Shown piece by piece: positions 34,449-42,580 of a stretch of DNA of 64,000 nucleotides. Position 1 is the first letter of the stretch. Every line of letters begins with the position of its first letter. A program made the translations under genes and the position numbers. The notes under the pieces were generated by a model. That model saw only the letters and a list, made by a program, of their open reading frames with translations. It was not told the DNA's origin and did no database searches. Source of the DNA: an uncultured Blastocatellia bacterium (lineage in GTDB: Bacteria > Acidobacteriota > Blastocatellia > Pyrinomonadales > Pyrinomonadaceae); assembly GCA_946480785.1 (NCBI GenBank), contig CAMLLD010000025.1, forward strand, positions 5,933 through 69,932. Direction: 5' to 3'.

Positions 34449-34963
34449 TTGGTGTTTGTGGCGTGCGACGCCAGGAATTTTTCTACTTCGGAGCGAGAGC
34501 GGAGCCAAACGATTTGTTTCGTCGCGGCGTGTTCGGCCAACAGCCGAACGACCTTCGGACGCGAACGCTGCGCGTAGTTCCAGATCCACTGGACAAAACT
34601 CCAATCGAGTTTTTCGTTACAGCCCTCGGCCATGTCAGGCCGCGAGCGATTGCGGTTCGTCATTCGTCGCCTGATGACACGCCATAAACAGACGAGCCGT
34701 GGCAGATCGAGAAAGATGATCGTGTCGCAATGCTCGATACGGGTTTCGAGTGTGCCGCCGTAGTTGCCGTCGAGGATCCACGACTCCGCGCTCGTCAACT
34801 GCTTTACCGTCTCTAGCCATTCTTCTTTCGGTGGTTCCTGCCAACCCGCGCGCCAATAAAACCGGTCCAGATGTTTGACGTCGATATCGAGCAACTCACC
34901 GAGTCGTCGGGCCAACGTTGACTTGCCTGCACCCCCGGGCCCGATCACGAGTACCTTTTTCAT
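34445..34963 (-). CDS. P-loop nucleoside-kinase-like ATPase (FlaR/adenylate-kinase-like)
   Basis: A 172-residue protein with an N-terminal Walker A loop (VIGPGGAGKSTLARRLGE), followed by LDIDVKHLDRFYWRAGW and WILDGNYGGTLETRIE, which match the so-called DNA-topology-modulation FlaR/AAA-17-type group of small kinases related to adenylate and shikimate kinases. The chosen start leaves out 23 upstream residues that would be encoded by repeat-like intergenic sequence. The substrate is unknown. It is first in a two-gene unit with the YdcF gene (4-base overlap) and divergent from the VOC gene. Confidence 0.85.
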   Translation of the reverse strand: MKKVLVIGPGGAGKSTLARRLGELLDIDVKHLDRFYWRAGWQEPPKEEWLETVKQLTSAESWILDGNYGGTLETRIEHCDTIIFLDLPRLVCLWRVIRRRMTNRNRSRPDMAEGCNEKLDWSFVQWIWNYAQRSRPKVVRLLAEHAATKQIVWLRSRSEVEKFLASHATNTK

Positions 34964-34992
34964 CTGCTCTGAATCTGCGTTAATCTGTGCCG
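34961..34992. repeat. Dispersed ATCTGTG-type repeat
   Basis: CATCTGCTCTGAATCTGCG followed by TTAATCTGTGCCG is a degenerate tandem of the ATCTG(C/T)G unit that recurs in the window. It occupies the space between the divergent P-loop and VOC genes and includes the P-loop gene's start codon on the other strand. Confidence 0.5.
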
Positions 34993-35019
34993 AGTTTCCG
35001 AAACGAAAGGACCGCGCCG

Positions 35020-35430
35020 ATGGCCCCCACACTCTACCGAATCATTCTGCAAGTCGACAATCTCGATCGCGCCGAAGAGTTCTACGGCAAACTGCTCGGC
35101 GATCGCGGGCGGCGAATCCCGCGCGGCGCGCGCCACTATTTCGATTGTGGCCCGGTGATCCTCGCGCTCGTCGACGTGACCGGCGAAGGCATGGTCGAAG
35201 CTGCGCAACCCAAACCATTGCCCGACTACGTCTACTTCGCCGTCGAAGACGTCGAGACATATCACCAACGCGCGCGCGAGTTGAATTGTCTATCGAACGA
35301 AGACGTCCACGGCGAGCCCGCCGGCGAAATCGTGGTACGGCCCTGGCGCGAACGATCGTTTTACGCCTTCGATCCGTGGGGCAACGGCCTCTGCTTCGTT
35401 GATGAAAACACGCTTTTTACCGGACGCTAA
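35020..35430 (+). CDS. VOC/glyoxalase-fold protein
   Basis: A 136-residue protein of the vicinal-oxygen-chelate superfamily, using the ATG with GAAAGG a few bases upstream. Two beta-alpha-beta-beta-beta modules can be followed: LYRIILQVDNLDRAEEFYGKLLG to DCGPVILALVDV, then PDYVYFAVEDVETYHQRARE to SFYAFDPWGNGLCFVDE. The last phrase is the typical C-terminal strand with a metal-ligand glutamate or aspartate nearby. Members include glyoxalases, dioxygenases and antibiotic-binding proteins, and the substrate here is unknown. It is 2 bases upstream of the serine hydrolase gene. Confidence 0.88.
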   Translation: MAPTLYRIILQVDNLDRAEEFYGKLLGDRGRRIPRGARHYFDCGPVILALVDVTGEGMVEAAQPKPLPDYVYFAVEDVETYHQRARELNCLSNEDVHGEPAGEIVVRPWRERSFYAFDPWGNGLCFVDENTLFTGR

Positions 35431-35432
35431 TC

Positions 35433-37235
35433 ATGAAAACGACCCTCTGCCTACTCCTTCTGATCGTCAATATGTTTCCCCTCAGTGGGCTCAGCCAAAC
35501 GGACGTCGACGCGCGCATCAAACGCGTCGAGCAGGGATTGCTGCCGGCGGTATTGATCAAAGGCGATCCCGCGTGGTCTCTCGAAGAGCGCATGAAGCAA
35601 TTGAAAGTGCCGGGACTGAGTGTCGCGGTGGTGAAGGATTTCAAGGTCGAGTGGGCGCGCAGCTACGGCGTCAAGGACATCGAAACGAAAGAGCCCGTCA
35701 CGACCGAAACGCTCTTTCAGGCCGGATCGATCAGCAAGCCCGTCGCCGCGATGGTCGCGTTGAAACGCGTGCAGCAAGGCAAGATCGCGCTCGATGAAAA
35801 CATCAATAACAAATTGCAAACCTGGAAACTTCCCGATAACGAGTTCACCGCGCGTAAGAAGGTCACGCTCGCGAACCTGCTGAGCCACACCGGCGGACTC
35901 ACGGTCCATGGCTTTCCCGGTTACGCGCCCGGCGAAAAGATTCCCACGCTGCCTCAGGTGCTCGACGGCGTCGAACCGGCAAACACGGCCGCTGTGCGCG
36001 TCGATATGGAGCCCGGCACGAAGTATCGCTACTCCGGCGGCGGCGTCACGATCGCGCAGCTCGCGATCATGGACATCGAGAAAAAACCGTATCCGCAGAT
36101 CGCGAAAGAAACGGTGCTTGGTCCACTCAACATGACCAACAGCACCTACAGCCAACCGCTGCCGGACGATTGGCGGCCGAAGGCGGCGTCGGGCCATCGC
36201 CCCGACGGCGCACTCGTCGCGGGCAAGATTCACGTCTATCCCGAAATGGCCGCCGCGGGTTTATGGACCACGCCGACAGACCTCGCGAAGTTTGGCATCG
36301 AAGTGCAACTCTCCTACCTCGGACGCTCGAACAAAGTCTTGCCGAAAGAGTTGATCGACAAGATGGTCACGCCGTTTATGGAAACCGCCGGCCTGGGTTT
36401 CTTCATCGACAAGCGCGGTAACTCCGTTTACTTCGGGCACGACGGCGCCGATGAAGGCTTCCGCGCGTTGATGATGATGAGTCGCGACAAGGGTTACGGC
36501 GCGGTAGTCATGGCTAATTCCGACAACGGCCAGATCCTCGGCGAAGTGCTGCGCAGCATCGCGCGCGAATACAACTGGGACGAGTTTCTGCCGCCGGTTA
36601 ACGAAGTCATCTCGCTCGATAGTGCGAAGCTCGATCAGTACACCGGCCGCTTCAAAGTAAATCCCGATCGCATACTCACGGTCGCCAACGAACAGGGAAA
36701 ATTGATCGTGCGACCGACGGCTGACGTGAAGTTTGAACTGTTGCCGATCGCCGACGGCACGTTCATTCGCCGCGATGCGAACATCAAGTACGACTTTGTG
36801 CGGGGCGCTGCGGGCGTCAGTGAGATACGCGTCACTTTGCCGGGCGGCCAGATCGTGACCGCGCCGAAAGTCGCGGCCGACGCGTTGATTCCGTTCGAAA
36901 TCTTTATGACCGGGGCCGTGGACAAAGCGCTCGACGCGTATCGCCAGATCAAGAAAGACGATCCTGATAACGCGGCGATCGCTGAGGCGCGCATCAACGG
37001 GTTTGGCTACGGCTTCCTGCGCGCGAAGAAATTGCCGGAGGCGATCGCGTACTTCAAGTTGAACGTCGAGTTTTATCCGAAGTCGTTCAATGTTTATGAC
37101 AGCCTGGGCGACGCTTACATGGCCAACGGCGACAAGGAACTCGCGATTGCGAATTACAAGAAGTCGCTGGAGTTGAACCCGGACAATAAAAACGCGATCG
37201 AGATGCTGAAGAAGTTAAATGGCGGCAGCCAATGA
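35433..37235 (+). CDS. Secreted class C beta-lactamase-like serine hydrolase with C-terminal TPRs
   Basis: A 600-residue exported enzyme. After the signal peptide (to about residue 21, LSGLSQ) comes a beta-lactamase/DD-peptidase fold with SxxK as SISK (Ser99-Lys102), the YxG-type motif in KYRYSGGGV and the third motif HDGADEGF. Family members hydrolyse D-amino-acid peptides, esters or beta-lactams. The last 150 residues contain a linker domain and TPR-like helices (VYDSLGDAYMANGDKELA, then AIANYKKSLELNPDN). The gene directly precedes, and overlaps by 4 bases (ATGA), the diadenylate-cyclase-fold gene, which suggests a link between wall turnover and second-messenger signalling. The linkage is inference. 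Confidence 0.92.
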   Translation: MKTTLCLLLLIVNMFPLSGLSQTDVDARIKRVEQGLLPAVLIKGDPAWSLEERMKQLKVPGLSVAVVKDFKVEWARSYGVKDIETKEPVTTETLFQAGSISKPVAAMVALKRVQQGKIALDENINNKLQTWKLPDNEFTARKKVTLANLLSHTGGLTVHGFPGYAPGEKIPTLPQVLDGVEPANTAAVRVDMEPGTKYRYSGGGVTIAQLAIMDIEKKPYPQIAKETVLGPLNMTNSTYSQPLPDDWRPKAASGHRPDGALVAGKIHVYPEMAAAGLWTTPTDLAKFGIEVQLSYLGRSNKVLPKELIDKMVTPFMETAGLGFFIDKRGNSVYFGHDGADEGFRALMMMSRDKGYGAVVMANSDNGQILGEVLRSIAREYNWDEFLPPVNEVISLDSAKLDQYTGRFKVNPDRILTVANEQGKLIVRPTADVKFELLPIADGTFIRRDANIKYDFVRGAAGVSEIRVTLPGGQIVTAPKVAADALIPFEIFMTGAVDKALDAYRQIKKDDPDNAAIAEARINGFGYGFLRAKKLPEAIAYFKLNVEFYPKSFNVYDSLGDAYMANGDKELAIANYKKSLELNPDNKNAIEMLKKLNGGSQ

Positions 37236-38371
37236 GTAGAGTGCCAACTTATCAGGCGGCGGTGACGGCGGCGCCGATCGTCGCCGAACACTTCGCGCGT
37301 CACATCGCCGAGGCGCACATCGACAGCGACGAACAGATCGCGCCGCAACCCAAAGCAGCGGAGATCGCTGCCATCGTCGACGCCACGTTTTGGGCCAGCT
37401 TCCGTCCCGAGGAAGGTCGCTTCCCGAAGATCTCGCTCGCGTATCTTTCGCCAGAAGACGCGGGCCAGCCGCTGATCTTCGAACACCCGTTGCCGCTGAC
37501 CGCCGGGATGCTCATGAAACTCGCGCCTGCGGTCGAGCGTCCGGAAATTCATCTCGGCGTTTGGAAGTTTGATAACGAGTTGCGCGTGTGGGGCGCGACG
37601 CGCACGATTCCGAGTTTCTGTTTCGTGATCGAAGACATCGAGCCTGGACTGCTGGTGATCAAGCATCGCCGTCTCGACGGTTTTGGTAAGTACGCAAACG
37701 TCGCGGTGCTCAAGGGCGAGCGCGTGAAGATCATTGACGAGCGCGGCACGAGCCTGCCCGACTGCCCTTCACTCCTGCGCGCGCTGCTCGCGTTTACGGC
37801 CGGGCCGACGCAGCAGTCGCTCAACGTGCTGGTCCAACTCGCGGCCTCGATGCGGGCGCACGGTCACGGCGGCATTCTGCTCGTCGTGCCAACCGGAAAT
37901 GATGTTTGGCGCAACTCGATCGCGCAGCCGATTCTTTACTCGGTGACGCCGTCGTTCTCCGCGCTGTCTGAATTGCTGCGGCAGGAAGTTGACGAAGAGA
38001 ATCGACGGCCGTGGGAGAGTGCGTTGCGTCGCGCTGTCGATACGATCGGCGGGCTGACTGCGGTCGACGGCGCCACCGTCATAAACGATCAGTATGAAGT
38101 GCTCGCGTTCGGGGCGAAGATCCGGCGCAAGGAAGGAAGCCCGCCGGTGGATAAGTGGGTCGTGACGGAGCCGGTGGTGGGGAACGTCGCAGTGGTGGTC
38201 CAACCAACCGAACAGGGCGGCACGCGCCACTTGTCCGCGGCGCAGTACGTCTACGATCACCGCGACGCGCTCGCCCTCGTCGCCTCGCAGGACGGACGCT
38301 TCACAGTCTTCGCGTGGTCGCCGTGCGAAGAGATGGTCCACGCCCACCGCGTCGAGTCGTTGTTGATGTGA
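37232..38371 (+). CDS. DACNV sensor plus diadenylate-cyclase-fold protein (candidate c-di-AMP synthase)
   Basis: The 379-residue protein has no signal peptide. Residues 1-160 fit the DACNV-type sensor described as a companion of diadenylate cyclases. Residues about 190-370 follow the DisA_N/DAC fold: GGILLVVPTGNDVW, a helix with LSELLRQEVDEE, then AVDGATVINDQYEVLAFGA with the catalytic DGA, and GGTRHLSAAQYVYDH with the RH motif, followed by DALALVASQDGRFTVF. DAC enzymes make cyclic di-AMP from two ATP. The third residue of the usual RHR motif is Leu, so activity is likely but not certain. Its start overlaps the serine hydrolase gene by 4 bases; the next propeller gene overlaps its stop. Confidence 0.7.
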   Translation: MSRVPTYQAAVTAAPIVAEHFARHIAEAHIDSDEQIAPQPKAAEIAAIVDATFWASFRPEEGRFPKISLAYLSPEDAGQPLIFEHPLPLTAGMLMKLAPAVERPEIHLGVWKFDNELRVWGATRTIPSFCFVIEDIEPGLLVIKHRRLDGFGKYANVAVLKGERVKIIDERGTSLPDCPSLLRALLAFTAGPTQQSLNVLVQLAASMRAHGHGGILLVVPTGNDVWRNSIAQPILYSVTPSFSALSELLRQEVDEENRRPWESALRRAVDTIGGLTAVDGATVINDQYEVLAFGAKIRRKEGSPPVDKWVVTEPVVGNVAVVVQPTEQGGTRHLSAAQYVYDHRDALALVASQDGRFTVFAWSPCEEMVHAHRVESLLM

Positions 38372-39561
38372 TCATCCTGCTTTTAATCCTGTCTTTAATC
38401 TCTGTCCAGGACTGGCCGCAGTTTCGCGGGCCGACCGGCCAGGGCGTCTCCGACGAACACAACCTCCCGCTCACCTGGAGCGAAACACAAAACGTACGCT
38501 GGAAAACCGCGATTCCCGGCCGCGGCTGGTCGTCACCCGTGATTCAGGGCGAGCGCATCTGGCTCACGACCGCAACCGAAGACGGCCGCTCGTTGCGCGC
38601 AATCGCCGTCGACCTCAACACCGGCGCGATTCAAAAGGACATCGAACTGTTTCGTCTAAAGTCGCCGAAGCTGATGAACGCAAAGAACAGCTTTGCCTCG
38701 CCGACGCCGGTGATCGAAGGCGATCGCGTCTATTTGCACTTCGGCGCTTACGGCACGGCGTGCATCACGCAAGCGGGCGAGATCGTTTGGAAGACGAAGC
38801 TCGACTACGACAACGGCCAGCATGGCCCAGGCGGCTCGCCAGTGCTCTACGACGATCTACTGATCGTGAGTTGTGACGGTCTCGAACAACAGTTCGTCGT
38901 TGCGCTCGACAAGGCGACGGGCAAAGTGCGTTGGAAGAAGATGCGCGAAGGTTATCAGGCTTACACGACGCCGCTCGTCGTGAGTCTGCCGAGTGGAGAT
39001 CAGGTCATCAGCCCCGGCGCGTTTCAGGCGATCGCGTACGAGCCGCGCACCGGCAAAGAGATCTGGCGCGTTAAGTACGCGGAAGGTTTTTCGAACGTGC
39101 CGATGCCGGTTTACGGCAACGATCTCGTCTTTATTTGTACGGGTTTTCAGGAGCCGTCGCTGTTGGCGGTGCGGCTCGACGGGCGCGGCGACGTAACGAA
39201 GTCGAAGATCGTTTGGAAGCTCGATCGCGGGATACCACGGACGCCTTCGCCGCTGCTCGTCGGCAACGAGTTGTACATCGTCAGCGACAATGGCATCGCA
39301 ACGTGCATCGACGCCAAGACGGGCGAGGAACTCTGGCGCGCGCGGCTCGGCGGCAACTACTCCGCGTCTCCCATCTACGCCGACGGCCGCATTTATTTTC
39401 TGAGTGAAGAAGGCGAATCGATCGTGATCGCGCCGGGACGACAGTTAAAACACCTCGCCACCAATCAACTCGATGGTCCAACCCTCGCGTCCATGGCCGT
39501 CTCCCACTCCTCCCTCTTCATCCGCACCGCCACCCATCTTTACCGCATCAGCAATCCGTGA
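38368..39561 (+). CDS. PQQ-like beta-propeller exported protein
   Basis: The start is a GTG overlapping the previous stop (GTGA), giving a hydrophobic leader (IILLLILSLISVQ). The mature protein opens with WPQFRGPTGQGVSDEHNLP and then repeats blades of the PQQ/WD40-like type, for example GAIQKDIELF, GKVRWKKMREG, GKEIWRVKYAEG and GEELWRARLGG. Propellers of this kind in Acidobacteriota and Planctomycetota usually lack PQQ-dehydrogenase catalytic residues and act in binding or assembly. The protein resembles the C-terminal half of the fusion at 59722-61899 and is probably a paralogue. The first codons lie in AATCCTGTC-type repeat sequence. Confidence 0.85.
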   Translation: MIILLLILSLISVQDWPQFRGPTGQGVSDEHNLPLTWSETQNVRWKTAIPGRGWSSPVIQGERIWLTTATEDGRSLRAIAVDLNTGAIQKDIELFRLKSPKLMNAKNSFASPTPVIEGDRVYLHFGAYGTACITQAGEIVWKTKLDYDNGQHGPGGSPVLYDDLLIVSCDGLEQQFVVALDKATGKVRWKKMREGYQAYTTPLVVSLPSGDQVISPGAFQAIAYEPRTGKEIWRVKYAEGFSNVPMPVYGNDLVFICTGFQEPSLLAVRLDGRGDVTKSKIVWKLDRGIPRTPSPLLVGNELYIVSDNGIATCIDAKTGEELWRARLGGNYSASPIYADGRIYFLSEEGESIVIAPGRQLKHLATNQLDGPTLASMAVSHSSLFIRTATHLYRISNP

Positions 39562-39573
39562 ATTTGCATTCCT

Positions 39574-40863
39574 TCAGCGCATAAACTTTCTGCGAATCGC
39601 CAACGCGAGTAGCGCAGCTTGCACTGGTCCAAGGATCGTTTCGAATAGCACGATCGTCTGTGCTGCTGTTGTCGCAGGCCGCGGCTCTGGACGTTGAAAC
39701 GTCATAACCGCTGCGCTGTACGTCAGCGCGCGTGTTAACTTCAACGGCGCACCGGTTTCGTCTTGCTGTGCTGTCGCTGCTTCGTTTCCGTTACTTACCT
39801 TCGGCTCCCATCTAACAAATCCAACTCGCGTGTAAAGTGCAGCGCAAAGAACCAATATCCCGAGTAACACAACCGCTGCACGCGCGATTCGCTCACCATA
39901 CCCACTCGCCAACCAGTACCACCAACTCAGTCTCCGAAAATCAAAACCCCGCCAGTGCTTGACTCGTTTCGTGTTCATAGCCCTGTAGCGAAATTCGGAA
40001 GCGTCCGCGTAATAATGATTCTCTTCCGCATTTACCGCTAGACGACGATAGGCCGTCTCAAGTACCGAGTATGGCGAAGCTGCGCCCGTAGCCCGGATAC
40101 TCGTGACCTCTTGTTCGATACTACGCCAATTCCAACGCACGTCTGTGAATTCAAAATGGCGCGCGTCGACATCAACAAACCACGAGGGACTTGCCGTAAC
40201 GGTGTGGAAAGAAAAGTGCTCAGGCTCTTCGATTCTGACAAACTGAAGATTCAAGGATGACGAGTCGCTGAATAGACGAGCGTTTTCGTGACCTGCGAAA
40301 CGAACGTGATCCTTAAAAGTTGCCTCAAAGAACGCTGCCACGCCATCAAAAATCGTCCGCTCAAAACTAACTTCTCCGTTAAACTCGGCGAAGCTAAACT
40401 CCATATCATCGAGAAAAACAGCCTCCTGAAAATTCGCACCTGCATCAAAGATCGCTTGGCAAAAGTTTGACCCTTGTTTGAAAACCGCACCATTAAAGTA
40501 CGCTCCTCTTCTGAAAATGGCTTTATAGAATTCCGCCGAGGCATTAAAAATTGCATACGTGAAATCCGCTTCTGCAGTGAATTCGAATTCCATAAACTCG
40601 GCGTTCTCAGGAAACCAAACGCGTCGGAAATTAAAATCCTGCTTGTTAGTTTTTCTCTGAAACGCCTCTTCAAATGCGGCAGTTTTGTTATCGCTCGGAA
40701 AGTGGAGAACGCAATATTTCTTGCCTTCGTGCTCTTGGAAAAATGGTTCTTCCGAACATGCCGAACGCGCCCAGTCACCGCAGTCGCAAACGAAGCCGAA
40801 ATCAAGTGTAGTCTCAGAGGTGCGTGAACTCGCCATAAGAAAGCCTGCGCAAAAAGTGCTCAC
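39574..40863 (-). CDS. Pentapeptide-repeat membrane protein with channel-like C-terminus
   Basis: A 429-residue protein from a GTG that overlaps the preceding gene's stop by 4 bases; an ATG nine codons later is an alternative. An N-terminal Cys-rich patch (FVCDCGDWARSAC, then KKYCVLHF) may bind zinc. Residues about 75-200 are five-residue repeats with Phe at the centre (ADFTYAIFNASAEFYKAIF, FNGAVFKQGSNFCQAIF), forming a right-handed beta-helix. The C-terminus has two hydrophobic segments (AVVLLGILVLCAALYTRVGF and IVLFETILGPVQAALLALA) with a pore-like loop between them, recalling two-TM ion channels. The repeat half is clearly less GC-rich than its neighbours, a sign of transfer. Confidence 0.7.
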   Translation of the reverse strand: MSTFCAGFLMASSRTSETTLDFGFVCDCGDWARSACSEEPFFQEHEGKKYCVLHFPSDNKTAAFEEAFQRKTNKQDFNFRRVWFPENAEFMEFEFTAEADFTYAIFNASAEFYKAIFRRGAYFNGAVFKQGSNFCQAIFDAGANFQEAVFLDDMEFSFAEFNGEVSFERTIFDGVAAFFEATFKDHVRFAGHENARLFSDSSSLNLQFVRIEEPEHFSFHTVTASPSWFVDVDARHFEFTDVRWNWRSIEQEVTSIRATGAASPYSVLETAYRRLAVNAEENHYYADASEFRYRAMNTKRVKHWRGFDFRRLSWWYWLASGYGERIARAAVVLLGILVLCAALYTRVGFVRWEPKVSNGNEAATAQQDETGAPLKLTRALTYSAAVMTFQRPEPRPATTAAQTIVLFETILGPVQAALLALAIRRKFMR

Positions 40864-42560
40864 GGCGTGAACATGCGGCGGAAGATGATGCCGGAGTAGT
40901 TCAATTGCATGGCGCGGCCGTTGACGATCGACTCGAACGAGATCCAGTCGGGAGCTTCGGGATCGCCGACGCCGAACTTCCCATCACCACGCGCGATGAG
41001 CGGCACGGCGCCGTCCAGAAATAATTGCCCGCGCCGCAGGACCACGCGCGTGTCGCCGTACCACGGACTGTCGTTAAAATAATGGCCCGCTAAACCTTCC
41101 CACTCTTTCGGCGTTTCAAACGAACGCGGCCCGTTGTAGCGCGCGCCCGCATACCAATCCGCGCCGTGATACGCCTGCGTCACCTGCTGGTTCTCACGCA
41201 CAAACCCGAGCACGTAGCGATCGAATTCCGGATGCTTGACCACGAAACGATCTGCGCCGCCCGCGTGCAGAAGCACGATCTTGCGGCCATTGTGCACGAG
41301 GACGAGCTTGTCGCCTTCAGCGGCGAGCTCGATCTTCTTGCCGCCGGGCGAAGTGTAGACACCCGCGTAATCAGCCGCGTTCTTCACTTCATCGAGCGGC
41401 GACCCGACCGGTGCGTCGGGCAGCGGTTTGTTCGCAAGCGACGCATTCAAAAGGTCGACGGCGTACCTCGTCACCGTTACCGGACGATAACCGCGAAGGT
41501 TCGCATTCACCGAAGCAAATGCGCCGACACCCGCGCCCAGATCCACGTCGATCGACGAACTAAACGCGACCATGCCGCCGGTGTGACGCAAACGCGTGTG
41601 GCCCGCAATGTCACTCACCCAAACACCATAACCATACCCCGCCGGCTCACCGCGAAACGGCGAATCGACCGCCGGCGTCGTGAACAACTTGAACGACTCT
41701 TCCGAAACGAGACGCCCCTTCGGCAACGCGCCGCGATTGAGCAGCATGCGCATGTACTTCGACATGTCAGCCGGCGTCGAAGCAATGCTGCCCGCCGCAA
41801 CGTCGACTTCGATCCACTGCGCTTCCGCGAGTGGACCACCGTAAAGAAACGGCTGGCTCTCGTTGAGCGGCTCGTAACCGACAGCCATCTGGCGGCGCAG
41901 ATCGTTGCTGATGATCGGCGCGCTCGCCGTCATCCCCAACGGCGCGAGCAGGCGCGTGCGCATCGCTTCCGCGAACGGCCGCTTGTCGAGCGCTTCAATG
42001 AGAAATCCGAGAATGTTGTAGCCGGTGTTCGAGTAGAGAAAACGTTTGCCCGGCGCGTAACCAGTCCACAGTTCACGCAGCAACGCATCGAGCAGCAGTG
42101 GCTGGCCCGGCAAGCCCGCCGTGTGACTCAGTAGGTGATGCGTTGTGACTGGCTCGAACTTCGAACTGATCTTCAACCACGGCAGATACTCGACCACGGG
42201 CTTGTTGAGATCGAGCTTGCCTTCGTCACGCAACTGCATCAACGCGAGCGCGACAAACGACTTCGAGATCGATCCGATCTCAAACATCGTCTCCGGCACG
42301 ACGCGCGCTTTCTCTTTCGTGTCGGCAAAGCCGTAAGTCGAGACGCGAATCAGACCATCGCGATTAGCCAAAGCGAGCGTCATTCCGGGCGCGCCGACTT
42401 CGCGCATGTGCCGCGCGATGTACTGGTCGAGGCGCGCAAACAGCGGCTGCACCGCCGCCGACTGTCCCAGCAGATTGCGCGGGTTAACCAACACCGCGGC
42501 GCTGACCATCGCGCTACCAATCATGAATTGTCGTCGCGAGAAATCCCTCATCTGTGTCAT
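40860..42560 (-). CDS. Tat-exported beta-lactamase-like serine hydrolase
   Basis: A 566-residue enzyme of the class C beta-lactamase/esterase group. A twin-arginine signal is visible (FSRRQFMIGSAMVSAAVLV), so it is exported folded. The active-site motifs are SxxK as SISK (Ser97-Lys100), YSN in FLYSNTGYNILG, and HTGG in RHTGGMVAFSS. The C-terminal 170 residues form a strand-rich domain often found in this group. Start choice is between two ATGs nine bases apart, both in a CATCTGTG-type repeat. It lies 5 bases after the kinase gene (42566) and overlaps the pentapeptide gene by 4 bases, forming a three-gene unit. Confidence 0.92.
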   Translation of the reverse strand: MTQMRDFSRRQFMIGSAMVSAAVLVNPRNLLGQSAAVQPLFARLDQYIARHMREVGAPGMTLALANRDGLIRVSTYGFADTKEKARVVPETMFEIGSISKSFVALALMQLRDEGKLDLNKPVVEYLPWLKISSKFEPVTTHHLLSHTAGLPGQPLLLDALLRELWTGYAPGKRFLYSNTGYNILGFLIEALDKRPFAEAMRTRLLAPLGMTASAPIISNDLRRQMAVGYEPLNESQPFLYGGPLAEAQWIEVDVAAGSIASTPADMSKYMRMLLNRGALPKGRLVSEESFKLFTTPAVDSPFRGEPAGYGYGVWVSDIAGHTRLRHTGGMVAFSSSIDVDLGAGVGAFASVNANLRGYRPVTVTRYAVDLLNASLANKPLPDAPVGSPLDEVKNAADYAGVYTSPGGKKIELAAEGDKLVLVHNGRKIVLLHAGGADRFVVKHPEFDRYVLGFVRENQQVTQAYHGADWYAGARYNGPRSFETPKEWEGLAGHYFNDSPWYGDTRVVLRRGQLFLDGAVPLIARGDGKFGVGDPEAPDWISFESIVNGRAMQLNYSGIIFRRMFTP

Positions 42561-42580
42561 TCGTTTTATCCGTGATTGAT
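42549..42580. repeat. Dispersed CATCTGTG/ATCCGTGAT repeat at a gene junction
   Basis: CATCTGTGTCAT followed by TCGTTTTATCCGTGATTGAT matches the repeat units seen at 21644-21689 (ATCTGTG and ATCCGTG) and lies across the end of the kinase gene and the start of the serine hydrolase gene, which overlaps it by several codons. Confidence 0.5.

Noticed and set aside
38368..39561. PQQ-dependent alcohol or glucose dehydrogenase
   Set aside because: Propeller repeats are present, but the protein is too short and PQQ/Ca2+ ligand residues and a cytochrome partner are not evident.
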